Below are positions 5,704 to 13,219 of a DNA stretch of 13,219 nucleotides, piece by piece (the first letter of the stretch is position 1; each line of letters starts with the position of its first letter). The stretch covers positions 1 to 13,219 of the forward strand of contig JBKPCD010000190.1 in the NCBI GenBank assembly GCA_046727175.1, given 5' to 3'. Under the pieces are notes generated by a model. It did not search any database, was not told where the DNA came from, and worked only from the letters and a program-made list of their open reading frames with translations. The translations under genes and the position numbers were made by a program. The DNA comes from JBKPCD01 sp046727175 (GTDB lineage Bacteria; Acidobacteriota; Vicinamibacteria; Vicinamibacterales; 2-12-FULL-66-21).

Positions 5704-7941
5704 TCACCGCTGTCGATACCGGAATCTCACGGCTACTTCCTCGTCGATCACCAGCGGCTTGACGAAGCGATGAGACGTTCCCGCCCTGGGAACCTCGATG
5801 TGCACCGGCAGCACGCCTGCGGCGCGCCGCTGGAGGCTCTGAACGTTGGCTGACGGTGCGTTCGCGGCGGCATCCTGGCTTGCTTCCTTGCGCGCAGTCA
5901 GAAAACCGCCCTCTCTGAACGTCTGTGCGGTTTCTGACGACCGCTCATTGATGACCGGCGCCTCGGACGTCACCGTAACCGTCTCCGACAGGGAACCGAC
6001 CTGCATGGTGAAATCGACTTGTCGCGGACGCTGGTCGAAGATTACCGTGCGCTGGGTTGCCTTGAATCCCTGGAGCTGCGTCGTGATGCGAAGCGGACCG
6101 GATGGGACGTTCGAGAACACGTAGAGGCCGCGTCCGTCCGTCACGGCGGATTGCTTCTCGCCCGAGTTTTCGACGACTACGGTTACACCCGCAAGGGCTG
6201 CGCCCGATGAATCGACGACGCGTCCGATGATCTGACCGGGCATCGCGTACGCTTCGTCCGTTCCGCCAACAGCAATGCTCAGCGCGCCGAACATTGACGT
6301 GTGACGCTCGACCAGCGCCGCCGGAATCACGTCGCCGGCGAATCGATCCGCGCGGTATCGGTCCGGGACGAAGAGCTCCCATTCGATGACGCTGATCGGC
6401 AGATCCATCCTGGGCAACATCATCCGCATGTCTCCCTTCTTCACGAAGGGAGTGCCCGCGTGCAGATACACGAACGATACGACGTAGGGACCGTCAGGTC
6501 GGACGCCCGGCCGGAGCAAAGGAACGCGCGTGCCGTCCTTTCCATCAACCGGTTTCGCCGAACCACCGGCGACCTCGACCGACAACATAGATGCACCGGG
6601 CGGCAGCGAGACTTTGAGGAACGGCTGCGCGCGATTGCGCACCCACAGTGTGACTTCCGTCAGCGCCCGTCCTTCGCTCGTGACGAGCGTCGTCGCGACG
6701 GCACGGTCTGCGGCGGCGGCGAGTACCGCAGCATCCGCAAATCGCCTGACCTCCACCGTGAGCGTCGGCGGCGTTTCCATCGTCCGCTGGTAGCGGAAGG
6801 CGGCCAGCAACGACTGACGGGCTGTCGACGCCAGGGCGGGCGTGACCTCGCGGACGTCCATGCGCCTGAGGCCAGGCATCTCGCCCGAGGCAATCTCCAC
6901 CGTGCCGAGTCCTTCAATCGCGACTTCGCCCGTCTCGCGTTGGACCCCGAGAAGCCTTGGGAAGGAGGTCGCGAGCGTGAACGAGCCGCCCGTCGTCGAA
7001 CGTTCGAGCGTGACGAGGAACTGGTGGCTTCGCTGCGAAGGCGACGCCACGAACAGGACGAGCTGTCCTGGGCGCTCTTCCGTGTGATCCAGTGACGTTC
7101 CAGTCACGCTCGTGAGCTCATAATCCGCCGGAAGCTGAATCGTGATCTGCGACGGCTCTCCCTGAACGACGGTCAGATCGACGAGCGTCATCAGCCGGAC
7201 ATCAGCGTCGCCAATCGTGACGAGCGTCGAGAGGTTCGACAGCATCCGCACGTCTCGCTGCGCCGTCATTGGAGCACTGTCCCGCGTCGTCCACGAGACT
7301 TGCGTGGGCGTACCTGGTTCGAGCGTCGCCTCAACGATGGTGCGGCTGTTGATCGACGACCGTCGCAAGACGAGGCCCGGGGAGACACGGACGTCCATCT
7401 GATCGCCTGGAATGTCGATCGTGGCCATCGCGCTCCCCGCTGGCGGCACCGGGAGCGTGAACGATCCGCGGCCAGGTGCAATGACGAGCGGCGCGCCGGT
7501 CTCCAGTGTTGCCGAGAACGGAGACGGTCCGGCCAGAAGGGCGAACAGCGTATCGCCTTCGACTACGAGCGGCAGCGGCCGTTCTCCCAGTCGCGCGTCC
7601 AGGAGTGTTGCGCCTTTGATTAAGGGCACCTTCACTGGGCCGCTTCGGAGGACTTCGCCTTCGACCTGAACCGTGGCGCGCGCGATCGCACCGCTCACGC
7701 GGACTCGCACGTCCGTTCGCGTCACCGCCACCGGGAGTGGCGGCTGCTCGGGTGCGCCACGACGACGGCTCGCGAGATCGAGCAGCTGGTCGTACTCGAT
7801 GCGCGCGAGCGTCACGGTGCCCGCCACTCCACGAGGAGCAGTCGACGGCTCTTGCGCGGACAGCGACAGTGACCCGAGCGTGCAGACCAGTGTGAACATC
7901 AAGAAGGCTGTCCACGCCGCAGCGAGGTTCCAGCGGATCAT
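5704..7941 (-). CDS. Exported beta-rich protein with a carboxypeptidase-regulatory-like/pre-plug module; paralogue of its upstream neighbour
   Basis: A 745-residue protein of unknown function. A signal peptide (1-30, ending LSLSAQ) is followed by an EYDQLL segment (49-54), a proline stretch and a long region of alternating strands (about 70-560). Residues 569-648 are a carboxypeptidase-regulatory-like beta-sandwich (GQIIGRVVDSSGAALAGVTV start, TDGRGLYVFSNVPSG, LQGF). It runs into VGSLSETVTVTSEAPVINE, a linker typical of Acidobacteriota Oar-like TonB-dependent receptors just before their plug. No plug or barrel follows. Instead, after a disordered stretch, a C-terminal strand block (about 700-745, GVLPVHIEVPRAG to VRFRYRQR) ends the protein. 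Outside residues 569-690 it aligns along its length with the neighbour at 7938-9836. The ATG overlaps that gene's stop (ATGA) behind a strong GGAGGT, so the two are translationally coupled. An envelope structural, adhesive or sensing role is possible, but no enzyme motif is visible. Confidence 0.85.
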   Translation of the reverse strand: MIRWNLAAAWTAFLMFTLVCTLGSLSLSAQEPSTAPRGVAGTVTLARIEYDQLLDLASRRRGAPEQPPLPVAVTRTDVRVRVSGAIARATVQVEGEVLRSGPVKVPLIKGATLLDARLGERPLPLVVEGDTLFALLAGPSPFSATLETGAPLVIAPGRGSFTLPVPPAGSAMATIDIPGDQMDVRVSPGLVLRRSSINSRTIVEATLEPGTPTQVSWTTRDSAPMTAQRDVRMLSNLSTLVTIGDADVRLMTLVDLTVVQGEPSQITIQLPADYELTSVTGTSLDHTEERPGQLVLFVASPSQRSHQFLVTLERSTTGGSFTLATSFPRLLGVQRETGEVAIEGLGTVEIASGEMPGLRRMDVREVTPALASTARQSLLAAFRYQRTMETPPTLTVEVRRFADAAVLAAAADRAVATTLVTSEGRALTEVTLWVRNRAQPFLKVSLPPGASMLSVEVAGGSAKPVDGKDGTRVPLLRPGVRPDGPYVVSFVYLHAGTPFVKKGDMRMMLPRMDLPISVIEWELFVPDRYRADRFAGDVIPAALVERHTSMFGALSIAVGGTDEAYAMPGQIIGRVVDSSGAALAGVTVVVENSGEKQSAVTDGRGLYVFSNVPSGPLRITTQLQGFKATQRTVIFDQRPRQVDFTMQVGSLSETVTVTSEAPVINERSSETAQTFREGGFLTARKEASQDAAANAPSANVQSLQRRAAGVLPVHIEVPRAGTSHRFVKPLVIDEEVAVRFRYRQR

Positions 7942-9836
7942 CGGGCACCTCCCTTCCTGTAGGTGATATCGACTGACGGTCCGCGGGCTTCCGCTGTCAA
8001 TTCCGCGGCGAGAAAGATTGCCGGACCGAAATCGGGAAAGGTCACTTCAATCGGTACGGATCCCTGACGAATTCGTCCCGCCTCTCTCTGGAACTTGTCC
8101 ACGAGCGCTTTGAAATCCTTGGCGGGTTCCGACGGGGGTGAAGGAGGCGGTGCAGGAACGGCGGCCTCACTGGCGATCGGCGTTGTTCGCAAAACGGCAC
8201 TCCAGGCCCCCGGATCGTTTTCGACCCGAAACGCGCCCGGTCGCGGCTCGATGCTGAACCGCGGCGAATGATGGAGACTCAGGCCGGTTCGCGACACCGG
8301 CAGATCGACGGCCGGAAGATCGAGCCGTACGTCGCCCGTGTCGTTCCACGCGGTCGCCCGTTGGAGGTACACTACCTCGACGACGAACGTTGGAGCGTCT
8401 TCTCCCGAACGTCCCTTCTGCAGCGGGAGCAGGTAGCCGCCTGCGGGCGATAGTCCCGGCCTGACCGGCCGTCCGGCGAGCGACGCACTCCACAGCACCG
8501 ACTGAGGCGGCAGGGCGAGTGCGAGAAACGTTCGCTGGTTGTTGCGAACGACATACCGCGCGCGAACGAGCGTCTTGCCATCTTCGCCGAGGAGCGCGTC
8601 GTAGCGTGCTTCCTCGACGTTCGCGACGAGCACCGCCTGTGGCGAATATCGGGTCACTGTGACCGTCAACGCCCGCGGCGCGGATCCGGCGAGCGGCCGG
8701 TACTGAAACGCCACCATCGACGGCGACTCACGGCCGGCGACGACATCGCCAAGATCCGTTGGATCCGCAGGCTCGAGTCCGCGCGGCTGCCGCTCCGCGA
8801 TTTCCGCAGGACCGACCACATCGACCGCCACACCGCCGCTCTCGCGCTCTGCCGCCGGAACTCGAATCAGCGGAACCGCGATGGCGCCGTCCCGCGGGGC
8901 GCGTGCTTCGGCATGGACGACGATCGAGGCGTCCGCTGCGACTGGCTCGAGGAAGCTGACCGTGAGCACGCCCGCCTGCTGCGTCCAGTCCGCGACCGTC
9001 GCGCCAGAGACCTGGTTGACGATGATGCCGTCGGGCACGGCGAGCGCGATCTGACTCGCGAGTCCCTGAACGACATCGAGAAGCACGCTCGCGGTGACCA
9101 GCGTGCCGTCCTCGCCGAGCGCGACGAGCTCGGTGACACGGCCGCGCACGCGGAGCGGAAGCCCGGCGCGTCGATCGTCGACCCTGCGCTTCCACGTGAA
9201 GACCATCGGGCGTGATGGATTTCCGTAGACGATCCAGCGGCTCTCGCCGGCGGCCTCCGTGTGTTCCGCCACGAAGCCGTTGGCGACCGAAAGCTCGACG
9301 CCCGTGCGCGGAATGACGAGCGTGACCGCGGACAGTGCTGAGGAGCACGGCGGGAGCGTCATCGATTCGGTGCCGGCCGAGGTCGTCAGCGGGACGACGA
9401 CATCGAGCGTCAGCGCGGCGCGACCGGCGCGGGAGATGAGAAGTCGCGTTCCGCTGCCGGCCGGGGTCTCGCGCCCGTCGGTGCGCGCCGCTGCTGCCGC
9501 AACGAGCCTCGTGGGACGTCCATCGAGACGCGCGTCGCGCACGAGCACCCCGAACGGTGTCTGGACGCTCACCCAGCCCTCCTTGAGGACATCGATCGCG
9601 AGCCGTGCTTGCCCGGTCAGCACGTCTCCCGCGACGCGAAGGTCGTAGTCGACGCGGCTAATCGTGGCGTCGACAGGGGGTGCCGCAGGGTCCGGCAGCG
9701 GCGGATAGGCGCGGCTGCGCAGCGCGCGATATTCCTCCACCGGCAGCACGACCCAGCCATCCGTTCGCGGGTCCTGTGCTCGCGCTGTATGTACGCACAT
9801 CGCCGTCGCGCAGATGGAGATCACCAACGCTTTCAT
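7938..9836 (-). CDS. Exported beta-rich protein of unknown function; first gene of a paralogue pair
   Basis: A 632-residue protein I cannot assign to a named family. A signal peptide (1-20, ending ARA) precedes LPVEEYRALRSRA (31-43) and a proline-rich bend. A long region of predicted beta strands (about 58-545) follows, with blocks such as VLTGQARLAIDVL, LLDVVQGLASQIALAVPDG, RNNQRTFLALALPPQ and VRLDLPAVDLPVSRTG. A proline-rich linker (561-573) is followed by a short helical segment and a C-terminal strand block (594-630, SVPIEVTFPDFG to VDITYRKG). Each block has a counterpart at the same order in the next gene (LVDLTVVQGEPSQITIQLPAD, RNRAQPFLKVSLPPG, MRMMLPRMDLPISVIE, VLPVHIEVPRAG). No catalytic motif or membrane anchor other than the leader is visible. 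The start has GGAGG five bases upstream (9842-9846). It is the promoter-proximal gene and overlaps the next by ATGA. Confidence 0.85.
   Translation of the reverse strand: MKALVISICATAMCVHTARAQDPRTDGWVVLPVEEYRALRSRAYPPLPDPAAPPVDATISRVDYDLRVAGDVLTGQARLAIDVLKEGWVSVQTPFGVLVRDARLDGRPTRLVAAAAARTDGRETPAGSGTRLLISRAGRAALTLDVVVPLTTSAGTESMTLPPCSSALSAVTLVIPRTGVELSVANGFVAEHTEAAGESRWIVYGNPSRPMVFTWKRRVDDRRAGLPLRVRGRVTELVALGEDGTLVTASVLLDVVQGLASQIALAVPDGIIVNQVSGATVADWTQQAGVLTVSFLEPVAADASIVVHAEARAPRDGAIAVPLIRVPAAERESGGVAVDVVGPAEIAERQPRGLEPADPTDLGDVVAGRESPSMVAFQYRPLAGSAPRALTVTVTRYSPQAVLVANVEEARYDALLGEDGKTLVRARYVVRNNQRTFLALALPPQSVLWSASLAGRPVRPGLSPAGGYLLPLQKGRSGEDAPTFVVEVVYLQRATAWNDTGDVRLDLPAVDLPVSRTGLSLHHSPRFSIEPRPGAFRVENDPGAWSAVLRTTPIASEAAVPAPPPSPPSEPAKDFKALVDKFQREAGRIRQGSVPIEVTFPDFGPAIFLAAELTAEARGPSVDITYRKGGAR
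7947..7952 (-). promoter_or_regulatory. Ribosome binding site inside the upstream paralogue, coupling the pair
   Basis: GGAGGT lies within the last codons of the upstream gene, six bases before the ATG at 7939-7941. With the ATGA stop/start overlap this fixes the start and implies translational coupling and roughly matched synthesis of the two proteins. Confidence 0.75.
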
Positions 9837-9846
9837 CGTTGCCTCC

Positions 9847-10282
9847 GTATTACTTCAGACGTTGGTCAGTGCGTTTCTGGCCGCACTACGCGGAGTCGAG
9901 GCGCTGCGAACCAGATTTGTAACTCCTCACCACAGCGCGGTGTGTGCAATCGGCCGGCCCGATCGCTCCACTTCATCGCCCGCTCATTCGCAACTGTCTG
10001 GCAGCAGGAAGCGGATGAGGATTCGCCAGGAATTCCTTCGATTCACGACGACGGAAACGGTCGACGACGCAGCGTTCTGAGGCCGCGGACGATCCATCGC
10101 ATTGAAATTTTTCCCCGACCGGATCCGATGGGAGGGATCAGCGCGTCCCTCGGCCCCTCGGCGTCTCTCAGCGTTGAAATACCGCGAGTGGCGAGGAATG
10201 GGACTCCGCTTTCCACTGCGCGCTTATAATTCAGAATTCCCTTTGAGCGAATGCACGTGAACGATCGCAAAACCCAACAGCG
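9847..10282. other. Gene-poor divergent region upstream of the paralogue operon and the MBL-fold gene
   Basis: About 440 bases lie between the paralogue operon (minus) and the hydrolase gene (plus). The only readings through it are an 88-codon plus-strand frame starting inside the neighbouring gene and an antisense frame covering the hydrolase gene; neither has a ribosome binding site or a convincing protein. It must hold the operon promoter on the minus strand and the hydrolase promoter on the plus strand. I see a consensus -10 at 10225-10230 for the latter and no clear site for the former. Confidence 0.55.
10225..10230 (+). promoter_or_regulatory. Consensus -10 element upstream of the MBL-fold hydrolase gene
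   Basis: TATAAT occurs 74 bases before the preferred ATG, in otherwise GC-rich sequence. A -35 at 16-18 bases upstream (about 10201-10208) does not resemble TTGACA, so the promoter would depend on the -10 or on an activator. Start of transcription would be near 10237. Confidence 0.4.
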
Positions 10283-10303
10283 ATGACCGGAGCGACAGAC
10301 GGA

Positions 10304-11110
10304 ATGCGAGTGCGTTTCTGGGGTGTTCGTGGATCCGTACCGTGGGCGATACCCGCGGCCATCGGGCACGGGTGCAACACGCCCTGCCTCGAAGCCTCCA
10401 ATGAGATCGGCGGCGAAACGGTCGTTTTCGACGCGGGCTCGGGCATCGTCGGCCTCGGTGCGGCGCTTGGCGGCGAGCCGAAGGAGATCACAATAATCCT
10501 GACCCACTACCATTGGGATCATCTGCAGGGGCTGCCCTTTTTCAATCCGCTCTACGCGCCCGGGTGGAAGCTGCGCGTCTTCGCGCCAGCGTTCGAATCG
10601 CACGACCCCGAATGGGTGAACACGATCTTTCGATCGCCATTCTTTCCGGTTCCGTACGAGCGGCTGCCGAACCGCCCGACGATTCAGCTGATCGAAAAAG
10701 GCGAGCTGCGCGCCGGCGGCCTCGAGATCGCGGCGATCCGGCTGAATCATCCGGGCGGCGCGTTTGCGTACCGCGTCCGCGGGATGACGGGCGATCTCGT
10801 GTACGCCACCGATCACGAGTTCGGCGCCCCCGAGTTCGACGAACCGCTGGCAGAGTTCGTACGTGGAGCGGCTGCGCTCGTGATGGACGCGCACTTCACG
10901 CCGGAGGAACTGACGCAGCATCGCGGGTGGGGCCACAGCGACTGGCGGCAAGCGGCCGAGTTCGCGGCTGCGAGCGACGTTGGTGGGCTCTGGCTGTTCC
11001 ACCACAAGCCCGGACGCACCGACGAACAGCTCGTGCGCATCCGCGCGGACGCGTGCCGCATTTTCAAAGCGACCGACACCGCCAGCGAGGGGGAAGCGCT
11101 GTTGCTGTAA
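10304..11110 (+). CDS. MBL-fold metallo-hydrolase
   Basis: A 268-residue cytosolic hydrolase of the metallo-beta-lactamase fold with no signal peptide. MRVRFWGVRGSVP at the N-terminus is the usual opening of a stand-alone group of MBL proteins related to the PhnP and phosphodiesterase branches. The dinuclear metal motif is THYHWDH at 67-73 (H68, H70, D72, H73). Later candidate ligands are H149 (LNHPGG), D170 (YATDHEF) and H211 (GHSDW) or H233 (LFHHKPGRTD); MDAHFTPEEL (194-203) is also typical. The chemistry is probably hydrolysis of a phosphodiester or other ester, but the substrate cannot be deduced. The ATG at 10304 is preferred because it starts directly on the family N-terminus, with GGAG 11 bases upstream. 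An in-frame ATG at 10283 would add seven residues and lacks a ribosome binding site. It stands alone, convergent with truA. Confidence 0.9.
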   Translation: MRVRFWGVRGSVPWAIPAAIGHGCNTPCLEASNEIGGETVVFDAGSGIVGLGAALGGEPKEITIILTHYHWDHLQGLPFFNPLYAPGWKLRVFAPAFESHDPEWVNTIFRSPFFPVPYERLPNRPTIQLIEKGELRAGGLEIAAIRLNHPGGAFAYRVRGMTGDLVYATDHEFGAPEFDEPLAEFVRGAAALVMDAHFTPEELTQHRGWGHSDWRQAAEFAAASDVGGLWLFHHKPGRTDEQLVRIRADACRIFKATDTASEGEALLL

Positions 11111-11132
11111 ACGCGTTAGAAGCTAGAAGTTA

Positions 11133-11152
11133 GAGCGATCGTGCAATTGCTC
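11133..11152. terminator. Weak hairpin in the convergent MBL-truA gap
   Basis: GAGCGA and TTGCTC can pair (six pairs including one G-U) around an 8-base loop in the 77-bp gap between the two convergent stop codons. Just before it lies a short degenerate run of TAGAAG-like units (11116-11132). No T-run follows; its role as a shared terminator is a guess from position. Confidence 0.25.
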
Positions 11153-11187
11153 GGGGCCCAAAGCCCAAGCCATGAGCGCCTGGGATC

Positions 11188-11982
11188 TCAGCCGATATTC
11201 ACGACAGGCACGATCGGACCAGGATCCTCCCGGTCGGTGTACATCACTCGTTCGAGGAAGAGCCCCGCGGCTGGGGCGCTGAGGGCCGCCGGCGTCACGC
11301 GACCATCGGGTGCTCTGTCGCCACTCAGCCAGCCAGCGGCCTCGTCGACGCGCATCTCGCGCCGGCCGACCGCCACAAGGATGCCGACGATGCGGCGCAC
11401 CATCTTCCACAAGAAATGTGAGCCCTGAATCCTGATCAGAACCAGTGCCCCCGCTTCGGTGATCTCCAGACGGTCGACGAGCACGCGCGTCGACTTCTCT
11501 TCCGGATCATCGTCCGTGAAGGCGGCGAAGTCCTGCATCCCGCGAAACGCGGATGCAGCCTCACGCATCGCTGCGAGATCGAGCGGTTCACGGATCCACC
11601 ACACAAACGCCTTGGCAAAAGCGGTACGACGACGGGAAATCTGATACAGGTAGCTGCGTGCACGTGCATCATGACGTGCGTGGAACCGGTGGGGCACCTT
11701 CTGGATCTCGAGCACGTGGATGTCTGCTGGCAGCTCGTCGTTGATCCTGCGCCGAAGTGATTCCGACGGCAGATTGGTGTAGACATCGAGGTGTGCGACC
11801 TGCGCCAGGGCGTGAACTCCGGCATCCGTGCGCCCGGATCCGTACAGCTCGAACTCGTGACGGCCGGTCGCCGTCCGGACCGCCCGAGTCAACTCTCCCT
11901 GCACCGTTCGCGCGTTCTTCTGGATCTGCCACCCGCTGTATCGCGTTCCGGCGTACTCGATGGTCAGCTTGAAGCGAGACAT
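11188..11982 (-). CDS. truA: tRNA pseudouridine(38-40) synthase TruA
   Basis: A 264-residue enzyme, the normal length for TruA, which converts uridines 38, 39 and 40 in the anticodon arm of many tRNAs to pseudouridine. All signature blocks are present: YAGTRYSGWQ (10-19), GSGRTDAGVHALAQ (48-61) with catalytic D53, FHARHDARARSYLYQI (100-115) with the conserved tyrosine at 111, GSHFLWKMVRRIVG (187-200), and APAAGLFLERVMY (236-248). A short Pro-rich tail of about 16 residues follows. No strong Shine-Dalgarno precedes the ATG at 11980-11982, but the N-terminus MSRFKLTIEYAGT is right for the family. It lies 72 bases downstream of the TPR gene on the same strand and may be read from the same transcript; functionally they look unrelated. 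The gene appears complete. Confidence 0.96.
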   Translation of the reverse strand: MSRFKLTIEYAGTRYSGWQIQKNARTVQGELTRAVRTATGRHEFELYGSGRTDAGVHALAQVAHLDVYTNLPSESLRRRINDELPADIHVLEIQKVPHRFHARHDARARSYLYQISRRRTAFAKAFVWWIREPLDLAAMREAASAFRGMQDFAAFTDDDPEEKSTRVLVDRLEITEAGALVLIRIQGSHFLWKMVRRIVGILVAVGRREMRVDEAAGWLSGDRAPDGRVTPAALSAPAAGLFLERVMYTDREDPGPIVPVVNIG

Positions 11983-12054
11983 CTGTCCGAGGTGCTGCCC
12001 GCTAGCGTAGCTGGCTCGAGCAGTTGGCGCGCGTGCCGACGAAGATAGGTCGCC

Positions 12055-13219
12055 TCATCCGCGCGAATTGCCTCGCACCTTGTCGGCCAGCACTCGGAAT
12101 CGCGGGTGCGAACGCAGCGGATCGAGAAGCGGTTCGACCGGTAGCATCCGCACCTGCCAATCGCGCGCCTGATACGCCTGCTCCAGCAAGTCGATGGCGC
12201 GATCGTGCTCACCAAGTGCGATGTGGATGATCGCGAAATGCCACGGGGAGAGGTTCTGTTCTCGCGAGAGCCGCTCCAGGGTGTCACGCGCCGCGGCATG
12301 ACGGCCGCTGACCGCATCGATGTAGCCCCTCAGCACTTCCTGCTGCAATGTGCTTCCGGCGCCCGGCACACTCAAGGCTTCGGCGGCCTTGTCGTAGTCG
12401 TGCTTCTGAATCTCCGCCAGGGCGAGAAAGAAGTACGCATAGGCGAATCGTGGGTTCACGTCGAGAATGCGACGGAATTCAGCGATCGCCTCGTCGTACC
12501 GACGAGCCCAGTACAGGATCGTGCCGGCAACGATCTGGGGAGCCGATGAAAGAGGGTCGAGCTCTTCGGCCTGTCGCGCCTCTCGAAGCGCTTCATCGAA
12601 GCGCGCTTCGAACCGCAGGTGCTCAGCGTACAACCGGTGGGCGGCTGCGTAGCTCGGGTTCAATTCGATAGCGCGCCGATAGTGGTGGCCGGCTGTCTCG
12701 AAATCCCAATAGTAGGAAGCGAGAGCTGTCGCGAGACACACGTGCGCTTCGGCGAGGTCGGGGTCGATTTGCAGCGCACGTTCTGCTGCCGCCTTCGACC
12801 GGGAGTAGCCATCGGCAGTGCGCACTGCCGCCAGCGCCGCGAGCACCGAGAAGGTATCGCCCAACCCTACCCAGGCTTTCGCGAACGCCGGGTCCAGATC
12901 CAGCGCCTGCTCGAAATAGTCCTTTGCTTCTTTGGCGGCGTCCACGTTGCGCTTCTCCAGAAAATGGCGTCCTTTCAGGTAGAGCCCGTAGGCATCCGCA
13001 CTGGTCGTGCCCATCTGGGACAACCGGTGTTCCGGACTCTGCACCTGCATTCGGAGAGCCTCCGCCACCTGCAGCACGATGTCACGCTGGACGCCTTGGA
13101 AATCGCCGACAGCCGCCGTGTAGTTCCTGGTCCACACCTGTTCCTGACTTCTCGCGTCGACAAGCTGCAACGTGATCTTCAGTTGGCCGTCGGTTTTGCG
13201 CAGGCTGCCCTCGAGAACA
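12055..13219 (-). CDS. TolB-like/TPR protein, C-terminal part (5' end outside the window)
   Basis: The reading frame is open to the right edge, so 387 C-terminal residues are visible and the true start is missing. Residues 1-60 (VLEGSLRKTDGQLKITLQLV, DARSQEQVWTRNY, DIVLQVAEALRMQV) match the end of the TolB-like domain. In Acidobacteriota this domain sits between an N-terminal output domain and TPRs. About five to six TPR-like helical pairs follow (about 75-340), such as AKEAKDYFEQALDLDPAFAKAWVGLG, HHYRRAIELNPSYAAAHRLYAEHL and YDEAIAEFRRILDVNPRFAYAYFFLA. A closing block with WHFAIIHIALGEHDRAIDLLEQAY and LLDPLRSHPRF is usual for these proteins. Full-length relatives carry a CadC-type winged-helix DNA-binding domain or a Ser/Thr protein kinase domain at the front; which applies here cannot be seen. 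TPRs mediate protein-protein contacts. Its stop lies 72 bases before truA. Confidence 0.9.
   Translation of the reverse strand, partial: VLEGSLRKTDGQLKITLQLVDARSQEQVWTRNYTAAVGDFQGVQRDIVLQVAEALRMQVQSPEHRLSQMGTTSADAYGLYLKGRHFLEKRNVDAAKEAKDYFEQALDLDPAFAKAWVGLGDTFSVLAALAAVRTADGYSRSKAAAERALQIDPDLAEAHVCLATALASYYWDFETAGHHYRRAIELNPSYAAAHRLYAEHLRFEARFDEALREARQAEELDPLSSAPQIVAGTILYWARRYDEAIAEFRRILDVNPRFAYAYFFLALAEIQKHDYDKAAEALSVPGAGSTLQQEVLRGYIDAVSGRHAAARDTLERLSREQNLSPWHFAIIHIALGEHDRAIDLLEQAYQARDWQVRMLPVEPLLDPLRSHPRFRVLADKVRGNSRG

Noticed and set aside
6301..7095. A 264-codon plus-strand frame
   Set aside because: It is antisense to the downstream paralogue, is rich in Arg and His, and shows no family signature.
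5704..7941. Calling the downstream paralogue a TonB-dependent receptor
   Set aside because: It has the pre-plug signature but no plug domain and no long beta-barrel region; the protein ends about 100 residues after that signature.
9814..10080. An 88-codon plus-strand frame with a hydrophobic start (MEITNAFIVASVLLQ)
   Set aside because: It begins antisense inside the signal-peptide codons of the upstream paralogue, so the hydrophobicity is a by-product. It has no ribosome binding site.
10043..11005. A 320-codon minus-strand open frame covering the gap and the MBL-fold gene
   Set aside because: It lies opposite the metal-binding motifs of the hydrolase, has Arg-rich shadow composition and no ribosome binding site.

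Overview
The window is high-GC bacterial DNA coding on both strands. Its gene content points to Acidobacteriota, most plausibly a soil Vicinamibacteria-type lineage. The signs are a secreted S9 (DPP IV-like) peptidase with a Gly/Arg-rich linker, a two-domain M16 zinc peptidase, an Oar-like carboxypeptidase-regulatory/pre-plug segment, and a TolB-like plus TPR protein with the C-terminal block usual in that phylum. This assignment is inference from protein style; no rRNA or other marker is present.

Layout from left to right. Bases 1-1296 (minus) hold the N-terminal part of a secreted S9 peptidase whose C-terminal hydrolase domain lies outside the window; its reading frame is broken once near base 852-862. 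Bases 1297-1610 have no gene but carry several hairpins and short degenerate repeats. Bases 1611-2531 (minus) encode a TauE/SafE-type (TSUP) membrane transporter. A 169-bp divergent gap with a perfect 9-bp hairpin separates it from a secreted M16 peptidase at 2701-5565 (plus).

The convergent gap at 5566-5703 is packed with palindromes and is followed by two minus-strand genes, 5704-7941 and 7938-9836, which overlap by ATGA and form one translationally coupled unit (the 7938-9836 gene is read first). Their products are both exported, beta-rich and unmistakably paralogous along their length. The downstream one carries an extra carboxypeptidase-regulatory-like module exactly where the upstream one has a proline-rich linker. 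This pair is the best candidate here for an undescribed cell-envelope system; its function cannot be read from the sequence.

After a gene-poor 446-base gap come a metallo-beta-lactamase-fold hydrolase (10304-11110, plus), tRNA pseudouridine synthase TruA (11188-11982, minus), and the 3' part of a TolB-like/TPR protein (12055 to the right edge, minus). The TPR gene lies 72 bases upstream of truA on the same strand. No tRNA, rRNA, CRISPR array, insertion sequence or prophage gene was seen.
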